The position numbers and the translations under genes are program-made. 64,000 nucleotides of DNA from positions 9,427,834 to 9,491,833 of the forward strand of contig CAKAKS010000060.1 in NCBI GenBank assembly GCA_916700875.1, given 5' to 3'. Positions within the stretch are counted from its first letter, which is position 1. The number at the start of each line of letters is the position of its first letter. Below are positions 14,801-26,800 of the stretch, piece by piece. The notes below the pieces were generated by a model. The model was given only the letters and a program-made list of their open reading frames with translations, was not told the origin of the DNA and did no database searches. Origin of the DNA: Sebastes aleutianus. Its lineage: Eukaryota; Chordata; Actinopteri; Perciformes; Sebastidae.

Positions 14801-17800
14801 TGTATGATATAATATTATATAATATTATATAATATTATATTATATTGTATTATATTATATTATACAGGTAGACAAATGTGCTGAGGAGAGAAGAAATTAA
14901 TGAATACGAGAGGAAGGAAGGAAGGAAGGACAGAAGGAGGAAAAAAGAAACGTAGGGAAGAAGTGAAAGGACAAAACAATGAAAGGAAGAAAGAAGGAAA
15001 GGAAGGAATAATGTAAGAAGGAAGAGGGATGAAAATGAGGAGGATGAAAAGAAAGTAAGGGAAGAGGAAAGAATGAGACAAGGAAGAAAGAAGGAAGAAA
15101 TAAAAATAAACAAAGAAAGGGAGGAAGGAAAGAGGGAAGGAGAAAAACAGAAGGAAAGGGAGGAAGAAGGAGAAGGAAAGAAGGAAGAAAGAAAGAAGAA
15201 GAAGTTGTAGAGAAACCAACAAAGGAAGGAAAAAGAAAAGAGATGATGATGATGAAGAGAGAAATGATGAAGGAACAAAGAAGAGAGGGACAGAAAAATG
15301 AGTGAAGGAAATAAGGAAAAGGTTAAAGAATTAAAGAAAGATAGAAAAACAACTTGTGAAGTATTTCTCCCTCTCTGATCTCAGGTCTGTAACTGTCTTC
15401 TTTAAACAACAACCTGGAGCTGAACCAGGATCAGGACTCAGTTCAGGTCCAGGTCTCCCTCTGTTTCTAACTTTAACTGATCTGGAGTCTGTTGTTTCAA
15501 CCTTCAGCTTCTATAACAAAAGACTGTTTGAAGTTCAGTTTCTGCATAAAGATGAAAATAATGAAGGAGAGAAAAGACAAAAGGGATCTGAAGAAACAAC
15601 CTTCAGCAACAAAGAGAGATACAGAGAGAAAGAATGAAAGAAAGAGAGAGAGGGAAACTGAAAAAGAGAGATACTGAAAGAAGGAAATGGAAAGGGGAAT
15701 AAAAGAAGGAGAGAAAGAAGGAAGGAAGGATGTGGAATGGAAGAACGAAGGAGCACGTAAGGAAATAAGAAAAAGATACAGGTAGAAAGAAAAGGAGGAA
15801 ATTAAATAAGGAAGGAAGGAAGAAATGAAAGAAAGGAGGAAGGATATAAAGAAACTAAAAAATGAAAAGATGAGAAAAGGAAAAGGAAGAAAGGGAAAGA
15901 AAAAAAAAAGTAATGAAAGAAGAAGAGAACAAAGTTAAGAAAGAAAAGAGAGAATGATTAAAAAAGACAGAAAAATGGAAATAAAAGCTCTGATTTACTG
16001 CTTCCTGCTCTCAAATCCTTTCAAAATAAATCCCTCTGAACCGTGTCATGTGTTCACAGAGGTGAAGAAAAACATCAGAGAGGGATTTTCCAGCTGTGGA
16101 TAAATGAACAAGTAAATCTGAGAGGACCAGCTGGGAGGATCAGAGTCCTCTCAGCTGATTGGAAAAACCACCAGAACCAGAACCAGAGAATCCTGCTTGC
16201 TGTCTGATGGAGGTTTTAATGTCTCAAACTGCAGACAAACAAACTTTATGTGTAAAGAACGAAAAAGGAAAGCAGCAAAGACTCTGCAGGAGTTCAGACG
16301 GTCGAGGAGGGAACAACAAAATATCTTCCTGCTGAGCAAACACATTTATAGTGCAGAGATGAGGACCTGATCCCTCACTGGCTTCCCCCCAATCAACAAT
16401 GACAGCTGGGTGTGATGGAGCACAATGTCGAGGTGGACGCACCACTTTAAAGTTTAAAACTGAGACTTGTCACCACAATCAGAGGAAACGTGAATCCACA
16501 CTAATGTGCGAGGTGAACCGGAGAATGGAAAGGAGAGGAAGAACATTAAAATGCCAAATTTAAGGCTTCAAAACGGTAGTCCACAAACTAAAGTGTGACC
16601 TCTCAGTGGCTACGTTCCACTTCTGATATACAGTCTGTGTTCTCCGTCCAGAGACATGATTCATGCTACCGGGCACAGGCCCAGGGGCTGTCACCTACAA
16701 AATGTCTCTCAAAGAGAGATGTACCAGCCAGGAAGAGACTCAAAATGACCACAAAGAAACATGAAACGACTACAAAGAGGCACCATATACAAATAGACAA
16801 CTACAAAAAGGAGTGACAGGATGAAGATGATGCAGTGAGAGGAGGTGACAGAGTGAAGCTCACCGTGATGATGGCTTTCCCCACGGTGCCTCCTGGTCTG
16901 AGCAGAGCTTTACAGAGTTTCCTCTGAGAGATGATCTGAACAAACACAAACACAATCCAGGTTAAAACATCGGTTTGCACAGAAACACAGGTGTCATGGA
17001 GAAAAACAAATGATTGTGATGAACGTTAAACATCAAGGGATGTAAAAAATAACACAACAGCAGAATTATATGCATGTAAATTTATCTGTGTACACAGCTG
17101 TGTTTAGTCCATTTTATAGTCCAGTTTATATACCAACATTCACACAAGAGTGGCTGGAAACAAGCATTCATTCATGTTTGGTGTTTATTTAGTTGGAAAA
17201 CAACAATATGACAAATTGGAAACATTTTTCTTTGGTTCAGGTTAATTTGAGGGTGGATCACATCCCTCTACATCCCCTCCTGGCAGAGAGAGTGCAGAAT
17301 ATGTTAGTCTAGTCTGCCTGACTCATTGATCCTTTATCTGACTGAGGATTGTACAAGTTAGAATCTATGGCCTCGACCATGGCTCTGTAATATCAGTAAG
17401 TTAGAATCTACGGCCTCGACCATGGCTCTGTAATATCAGTAAGTTAGAATCTATGGCCTCGACCATGGCTCTGTAATATCAGTAAGTTAGAATCTACGGC
17501 CTCGACCATGGCTCTGTAATATCAGTAAGTTAGAATCTATGGCCTCGACCACGGCTCTGGCAGTAGGTGAGTCGTGATGGTGCTTGGGGGAGGGCATTGG
17601 GCTACTTTAATGCAGCCGTGCTGAGGGCTCTTGTTGAATAAATTCAGTTGCTTCTGTTGTGTGAAGCTTGTTTCCTTCTCTGCTGCTATGAAACAAACTG
17701 CACCGTCAGCGATCTCTTTATCATGGAGCTGAAGCGCCGCCGCTGTGCCCGGCTCCTGTGTGCCAGTATTATCGGAGCGTTTCTGGCAGTTTCCTCCAGG

Positions 17801-20800
17801 CCTGTTAGCAGAAACCTCCGTCGCTCCGGCAGCCATCTGGCTGGCGGAGGAGCTGGCAGCCGAGCCGAGCGATGCTGCTGCTAGCTGGCAGAGACAAAGA
17901 CGAGGAGATGAAGACGCGGAGGAAGAGGGAGCTTCTCCCGACTCTCCAACCGTCTTCTGAGCTGATTGTTTCATCACAGACTGACGACTGCTCTTCTTCT
18001 GCTCTGCATGTTAAAACTCTTCCAACACAGGAAGCTGAAAACAATCCACTGTACTTGAGTTTATAATGAGACCAACAGCAGATGGATTCTGTTTCCTCCT
18101 CGCTGTCCATCAGGCTGTTAAACTATTTTTACACCCTACTTTTTATGTTTCTACTCTTTCATCTTTTTATTCAACAAGTTCTCATCCCAACTCGTCACAT
18201 ACCGCCGCTTTGTCTTGCTGTCACTTTAAGTTTAGGCAACAAAACCACTAAAATTTTAAAATAACAAATGATTAATTTGGCTCTATGACCAGTCAGTCAT
18301 CTCAGCCCAGTGAGCCCAGTGTAACCCAGTCACCTGAAAAGATGTTGGCAGTAGACATTTCTGCAAACCACAGATACGTTGAATGGTGACGTTTCTGAAC
18401 CAAAAATGTGTTCCATATCAGCCTCGTATCACACTTCCAGAAACGCACAATGCCACGTGGTTAACGTTGTGAAGTGATTGGTTAGGTTTAGGCAACAGAA
18501 CTACTTAGTTAAGGTTAGAAAAAAGAACATGGTTTGTGTTCAAATAATGATGTAACATAACAACGTAACGTAACTACACAATGTAACAACGTACTGCAAC
18601 AACGTACCGCAACAACGTATCGCAACAACGTAACGCAACAACGTAACGCAACAACGTAATGCAAACAACGTAATGCAACATAACAACGCAACATATAAAT
18701 GCAACAACAATGCAACGTAACATCGCAACATAATTTAACAACATAACGTAACAATGTAACAATGAAACAATGTAACGTAACAACATAATAGCGAAACATA
18801 ACAACGTAACATAACAATGTAACATTACAATGTATCATAACAAAGTTTCACAATATCATGTTAGATATGAACATCAATAGGCTAACATTAGCTGATATCG
18901 ATTAGCTAAGAATAACGAACGTTAGCTAGCTCTTATCTGATATTACAGAGGCAACTGTTTTGTAAAGATGTAACGTTAACTTGAGATATGATAGTACTAG
19001 TTTTTAATAATGACCTAATAATTGATTGAATATTGAAGGACAGACTGCTGATCCATGAACCGGAGGAAGTGACGTTAACGTATTTAACAGTTTTTCACCA
19101 AAATCTTTGGGAAAAGAAAAAAAAAATCTTAATGTTAACTTAACATAACTCCTCGTAGATCATAAACGTTTGAATATAAAACGACTCATTGAAATTGGTT
19201 GAGAAAAAAACGGCAGCTCCCCCGTTCACTTGTGTAGGGTTACAGGCCAGTCTTGCCAGGTCCAATATGGCGCCCACGTTGACGTACGATCCAGGAGTCA
19301 ATGCGGCGTCTATGTATATAGTCTATGGGTTTGAGTCTAAACATGGGATTTGATAAAATAATAATAAAACCAGACTGGTCTCTGGGGTTATTGTTATGCT
19401 GCTTTCCTCTACAACAACAGTACGTCCTTGACCTGACGCAGAAATAAAATATGAATTCTAAATTAGCTTATTAATTAGTCCAACTATGTTCAGTCCTCTT
19501 TATATTCATGACAACTTTCTCATTAAGTGCATTTTTCTATATTGTTTAGCGATTTCTTTTATGTAAATTTTTTTTTTTTCATTGAAGTCAATTATTTTTA
19601 TTTTCACCAAACTCTATAACAAAAAACACTAATTTAAGAAGTCCAAGAAACTGCAGAAGACTTGAAAACACATTTTGTGCTGCGGGCGAAAGAATAATGA
19701 ATTTATTCTGTCACTTTGTTATCTTCATCTTTGTTGTGAATATTGTGAGTGTTTGTACCAGCCAGTCATTTGACTGCTTCACTGATGTACTTCCAGAGAA
19801 CAAAGATAATAATCTCAACAAGCAGAGAGAGCTCATTGTGTTTGTATTGTCAGGAGTATATTTTCAGATTATTATCTCTGTTGTTTGCTGCATTCAGCCT
19901 GTAATGGAGCCTCTGATGGTGTTTTTATGCTCTTCAAAACACTCAGCTGCTGTCTGACAACAAAAAAACACGTCAATATTTCCAACAATTAGCTTTTCAG
20001 CAACTGGAGAAAAGACAGAAAATACAAATTGTATTCATATTGTCTCTGGTTACAGTGTGTTTGTGAAGTTTTGGTCAATTAGAAGAGGCTTCAGGAGTTT
20101 TTTAGGGTCACAAACAAAAACAACCATTTACACTTTCAGCTCAGGTGAGTCTGATGATTGACAGCTTCCTGTTTACCTGTAACACACACACACATTTCCT
20201 CTGACACATCTCCGTCTCACTCTTCAGTTTTGTGACACTCATTTATTTTTGAACTTGTAGATGCAGTTAATTCACTTTCTGAGATATTTGTTGAGTCTGT
20301 GGAAACTAACTTTATTTCAAATGACAGAGAATTTAAATTATACTCTGCTTACATTTAATCTTTTAGTAAAATATTTAACAAAATCTGTACACAAGTGCTT
20401 ATATTCACTCACGACATATATGTTGTTTGTGTATATAATCACAAAACTCCTCAAAAAGCCTATCTGGTAGAACTTTTTGACTTGTAATCAAATATTCAGT
20501 AAATTGTACAGTAACTCTGCCTCGTAAAAACTTCTACTTACTGATATTCCAGAGCCGTGGTCGGGGCCATAGATTCTAACTTACTAATATTTCAGAGCTG
20601 TGATCCGGGCCATAGATTCTAACTTACTGATAGTTCAGAGCTGTGATCCGGGCCATAGAGTCTAACTTACTGTTATTTCAGAGCTGTGGTCCGGGCCATA
20701 GAGTCTAACTTACTGATATTTCAGAGCCGTGGTCGGGGCCATAGATTCTAACTTACTGATATTTCAGAGCTGTGATCCGGGCCATAGATTCTAACTTACT

Positions 20801-23800
20801 AATATTTCAGAGCCCTGGTCGGGGCCATAGATTCTAACTTACTGATAGTTCAGAGCTGTGGTCCGGGCCATAGAGTCTAACTTACTGTTATTTCAGAGCT
20901 GTGGTCCGGGCCATAGAGTCTAACTTACTGATATTTCAGAGCCGTGGTCGGGGCCATAGATTCTAACTTACTGATATTTCAGAGCCATGGTCGGAGCTAT
21001 AGATTCTAACTTACTGATATTTCAGATCCATGGTCGGGGCCAGAGATGCTAACTTGCACAGACCTCAATCAGAAAAGTGTTTGACTGAAGTGAAACCAAC
21101 AGCTGCTTGGAAGGAAATTAATCTACAATCTGATTGATTTGGAACACCCAAACGTGAGTGAGCGGAGGGGTACAGTTGGTTGCAACCACACCACTAGATG
21201 ACGCCAAATCCTACACACTCTATCTTTAACGTACTTAACTTACACATACTGTTGCTAAAGGGTGACTCCGTTCAATCAACCGTATTTGACGAGTTGCGAG
21301 TGAGAAATAAACTGCAAACACAGGACTTTCACCCATAAGTTCGCTGTTCTTGTCCCGCATGAAACCAAAACTCGTACGTACTCGTATGTACTCGACGTAC
21401 GTAAACTTTTTAAGTAACATAACAAACATGCTTATTTCAACCGAAATCATGATCTTTTGCTAAACATAACCAAGTAGGTTTTTTTTCAATTCACAACGTT
21501 AACTACGTGTTTAAAACTGTGATTGTTTCACAATGTGCTGGTAGGTGCAGTTTACCCTGTCTGAAGCATTATAATGGCCGTGATAACAACTGATAACAGC
21601 CATTGAATGGGCTGATAACATTCAAACATAGTGTCTCAAAACTAAAAGAGACATCTGTGAATGACACCAGCATGTTGGAGCCTTTAACAGGTGCATCAGG
21701 TGACTCACCTGTCCCAGCGTGCACTCCACTGAGCCCAGGATGTCGGCCTCTCTCAGGCCGTTGTGGTTGCTGTTGATGTCATACAGCTCGAGACGCAGAC
21801 GCTGCACCTCTTCAAAATAAAAGTCCAATGTGAAGACCTTGGAGTAGGTGGGGTTTACGCAGCTGCGAATCACCTCCGTCCGGTCCACCTGCGGGAGACA
21901 AAACAACAGGATGAAGAATTCATGTGTTACATTTACACGTTTAGAAGAAATAGCCCTCTTTCCTGTTAGTAAACATGATGAGGTATTTAGTGGGAGGAGC
22001 GTTAAGTGGAGGCAGAATAATTCTCTGAACACGTTAGTTAAAGCTGGCTAGCAAGTATTGTTGGCTTGTTTTTTGACAATGGCTGAAGAAAATACTAGTT
22101 TCTCTCAATATGTTCTGTCACTCACTCTCCAGGATCACAAGTGTTAGTTGAGAAAGTTAACATTAACCAATGAGACCAGATTAGCCGACCCCTACACCGC
22201 TGGAGACTACTTCAGGAGGAGGAGACGGCTGGCTAACGTTAGTTAGAACTAACTGGCTGGTAAGAACTGGCTAACGCCTGCTCTCCTCTCGGTGAAGTAG
22301 TCTCCTAGCGGTGAGGAGTGAGGCAGAGGGACCGTGACCCAGCGCTGTCCGCTGTTGGGCTCATTACATGTAGCATGGTGGAATCAGCAAGGTAGCTAGC
22401 TAACTAGCCAGTCGCTAAATGAGTCAAATTTAACTTAATGCTTCATCCACACACTCTTGTCGCAGCGTAGGAAAACACAGTGCTATCACCAGATGAGTGA
22501 CAACTTTGTTCGGCATGGTGGAATTAGCAAGCTAAGCTAGCTAAGTAGCCAGCCGTCTGACCAGCGGGCTGGTGTCCAACGGCAGTGCTGTAAAGATAAA
22601 TTGAGGGCGTATAAATCTTTGGATGCCTATAGTTAACTATCCTTCAGTAAAGTCAGTCAAAAAGAGAGTCGTACTATATCGGCGAAGCGTTTCAGAGATG
22701 GAGAGAAAGGGTTGTTAATAGTTTAGTCTTCTGCTAACAGCAGTCAATGGCTCAGGGCTGCTGTTAGCAGAAGACTAAATATTAACAACATTTACTCTCC
22801 ATCTCTGAAACGTTTCTCTGATATTGTAGCTTGCTAGAGCCTCGAATCACAGTTTGTCATCTCAAATGTATGTGATATCTGGATTCTGGCACCCAACAAC
22901 ACAGCAAGATGACATTTTAGATGTCTAACTTTAGTCCACTGCTAGTGTTAGCCTCCAGGCTTTCCTTTGTTTAGCCTCCAGTTAACACCGTGACCTCATC
23001 ATGACATCGACACTAAAGGGTCTACGACAAAATGATGAGCAGCAAACAGGCGCCACGAAGGATATGATAGAGAAATATGTTCTGGTTTTGTATGCATGGC
23101 ATATGATGACGACATGAGAACCCAACAAGAAGTGAAAGTGAATCCAGACAGGTCAGAAACTGAGATGTAAATCAGCAGCAACCTGCTGAGACGCTGTGTG
23201 CAGTCAGACTGCCGTCCAACAGTCAGAGACGCCTCCTGTCCTCAGTGTTAACAGACAGATGGTGTTCAGGCTGGAGCTCCTCCACAACGGTTCATTAAAG
23301 TCACGTTAATAGGATCGTTAGAGTTTCTCTGAATCTGCTGAAAAGAAGTCCAACTGCTAATCCTCCCGCTGACCCTGCAGCACGTCTTCCTCAATATTTA
23401 TACTCTTCCTGTTTGTGTTTGTGTGTGAAGACATCTGTCAGAGTCAGAGAGGAAGAAGAAGAAGAAGTCTGGCAAGCAGCGTGGAGCAGAAAACCTCCTG
23501 CAGGTTGATCTGCTGCCTGTGAGCTCAGTTCAGGTCCTGATGTGAAACACACTGAGATAAGATTTTGTTTTAGTCTCAGTGCGGAGGAAACCCTTATTAT
23601 TATTAATGCATTATGATAGTCTAATTGCTAAAATTATGACATACAATCAGGTTTTCTGCATCATTTCAGATCAAGAAGGATGAACTTTAACCACTGAAGA
23701 ATGCTGATTTAGTGGTGGTGAAACTCTAAATCAAAACCCAACATGAGCCTTAAACCTCTTGCTTGCTGTAAATTATATAATATTTCATACATAAATGTAA

Positions 23801-26800
23801 ATTAACTAAATTATTACACAGCTTTTTTTAATACTTGTTTCTGATTGGTCAATCACGGCGTTCTATGGTCTGTTATTTCTTTATAACAGACCGTTGCTAT
23901 GTATAACAGACCGTTGCTATGTATAACAGACCGCTGCTATGGGCGCAGTTCTGATGTCGGACTCTGGAGGACCGTTTTTGTGTCAAATTATTGATTTCTT
24001 AAAGTTATTTATTTTTTGGGGGCATTTTTACCATTTTTTTTTTTATTGACAGTGGATAGAGTCTTGGAAAGGGGGGAGAGAGAGAGAGTGGATGCGGAAA
24101 GGGCCACAGGCCGGATTTGAACCCGGGCCACCGCGGTCAGGACTGAGGCCTGTTCCATATCTTTATATTCCCTAGTAACAACTTCCTGTTGTGTCACCTT
24201 CAATTATTTCCCTGTGTTCTACGTCCTGTCATCTCTGTTTGATTGTCAGCCTTCAGCAGCAGCAGGGAATAATTCATGTTTCACCTGATGACAGACCGAG
24301 CAGGTCAGACTCTGAGTTGCTGTGAAACCTGCAGTTTACAGGTTTAAGAGTCCACCTCGGTCTGAACTTCACTTTTTAACGAGTCTGAAGGGAGCGACGA
24401 CGGCGACCAGCAGCTTCCTGCTGTCTCTGCTTCACTTCAACAATAACAACAACAGGACTCAAGAGAGAACAGCCCATTTAACAGATCGTAAAAAAACACT
24501 GTCTGATTCGTCTGAAGAAACTGACGCTGCTGACAAACCAGCAGACTGTCAACAAGACACCAACACAATCAGTGTTTCCTGGTGAGCAGGACTATAATAT
24601 GACATTTTCTCTACTATTCTACTGACTGTTTCCTCCCAGACAAACACATCTTAGAGATTATTCATTATTCAAGTTCTGTTCGTACCTCTGGGTGTGAAAT
24701 ATGAAGCCAATGCTGAAGTGCCTTAAACCTGCATTCTTTCTAATAGCCAGCAGGGGGCGACTCCTCTCTTTGGTAAAAGAAGTCTGATTGTATAGAAGTC
24801 TATGAAAAAATGAGCCTACTTCTCACTTGATTTATTACCTCAGTAAACATTGTAAACATGAGTTTATGGTCTCAATCTCTAGTTTCAAGTCTTCTTCAAT
24901 ACAGCATGATGTTCATTTAGTAAATTATGGTCCCATTTAGAGTCAAATAGACCATAAAGCTTTAGGCACTTTAGGGCGGGGCTACCTTGTGATTGACAGG
25001 TCGCTACCACGGCGTTGTCCGGTCCGGGAGTTATCCGTGTATTCGTCTTAGAACTTTAACCCTTCCACAGTGTGTTTTCACTTCATCAAAGTTAATTATA
25101 ACATTTTGGTCGCCTGAAAATGTCTTATTCAACGTTCGGTTGTACTTAGCTCCACCTTCTCGTGTCACATCTGGTTGCAAAAACACAAGATGGCGAGGGC
25201 CAAAAGCCAAGATGGAGACGGGCAAAACCAAGATGGCGGCGGCCAAAATGCCGAACTCAAGGTTTCAAAACAGCAGTCCACACACCAATGGGTGACGTCA
25301 CGGTGACTACGTTTACTTCTTATATACAGTCTTACTTACATAGTTACTTTCCACCACTGCTGTGACCTGAATGACTGAATCTTCATCGACAAAGTAAACC
25401 TGATATGTGCGTCAGTACAACAAATCAACAACGTTAATGACAAACTGAAGAGTCAGAGAAAGAAACACTTCAGAGTCTCTGAGTCACCTTGAAAACATTT
25501 CAATCTGCTGATGTCGATTAGAAGAAGAAGATTTTTTATCTGAGCTGCTGAAATGTGTCACTAGCTGTGACTTTAAGAGGAAAACACTGAAACAAACGTC
25601 TCTGATCTCCATTCAGCAGCTTTAACAGACAGCTGAGTTACAGAAACACAAAGACTTTTATTCATCTAAGTGTTGTTTTTCCATCCTGCTCCTCTCACTC
25701 TGTTTCTTTGTCTCCTTTTCACAACTCCTCTCATGAAGCAGTGACGCCAGACATATAATAATGTAAGAACTAATCTGCTAAATGCACATTCATATAAACT
25801 CTATATATATTATTTCTCTGTGAGTAAGAGCAGAGGATTGTGGGGGTTGTGTTAAGATCTGCGGTGAGGTGTGAAGATTGTTTCCTGATATTAATTAGAT
25901 CTTTAATGAAGACAAAAATACGCTCATACACACATTTTATTTCATACATATGTGAAATATTTCTGGCCTTCATCAGATTTACGCTTTCATGTCTATGTGA
26001 GATAAAATGTGTATAAGAGAAGAATGAACGTGAGGAAACAGGAGGTGAGAGAGGATTTTAAAGGATTTTGAAATATCCAGGTCAGCCGTGATGTCAAAAC
26101 AGCTGGAGACAAAAGGACAGAACTGGTCTCAGGTCTCTCTGTCTGGTTTCATCCAGAACAAAAGAAGACAACCAAACCAAACACTTTCTATGACATCTAT
26201 GTCTATAATGCATTATAAACCAGCCTGGTTGCACCAAATGTCCAACACAGTCTCACAGCAGTTTGTGAAATAGTCACGAAATTTAATCTATTTGTGTATA
26301 TAGACACAAATTTCACATTTTTACGTGATGCTCAGCACAACTTTCAACAATGTATTTTTTGTGCTTTTTTCTACGAATGTCCAGCAACACGTGACTTACG
26401 TGTCAATTTCTGCTCCAGTCTTTTAAAAAAAAAAAACTACTTAGTTAGGTTTAGGAAAAGATCGCAGTTTGGGTATAACTCCGGAAGTAGTGTAACTTAT
26501 AAAGATTTTTTTTTTTTGGTCTTTTTCCTTTATTTGACAGTGGTGAAATGGGGAGAGAGAGGGGATGACAATGCAGAAAGGGCCACAGGTCGGATTCGAA
26601 TCCTGGGCCGCTGCAGCAAGGACTCGCCTATTTGATTCATGGTGCGCCCGCTCTACCCGGTGAGCTACCCGGCGCCCCAAAGTAGTATAACTTAAGGTAC
26701 CTGACAAATAAATCAACATTGACTCCTGGTTTCACAGGAAAGGCTGGCCACGTCCACCAGCGTTTTTCCAGTACCCCCGATGTGCGGGAAGGTGCGAGGA

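Noticed and set aside
14850..15278. 142-codon minus frame rich in Ser, Phe, Leu
   Set aside because: Complement of a polypurine tract; low-complexity translation.
17537..17977. 146-codon minus frame with a Ser/Ala-rich start
   Set aside because: No recognisable domain and it runs into the 43-base minisatellite; listed only as a GC-richer block.
26590..26680. tRNA gene
   Set aside because: Box A and box B are present, but the body continues into a SINE tail with a target duplication, and the cloverleaf is not kept.
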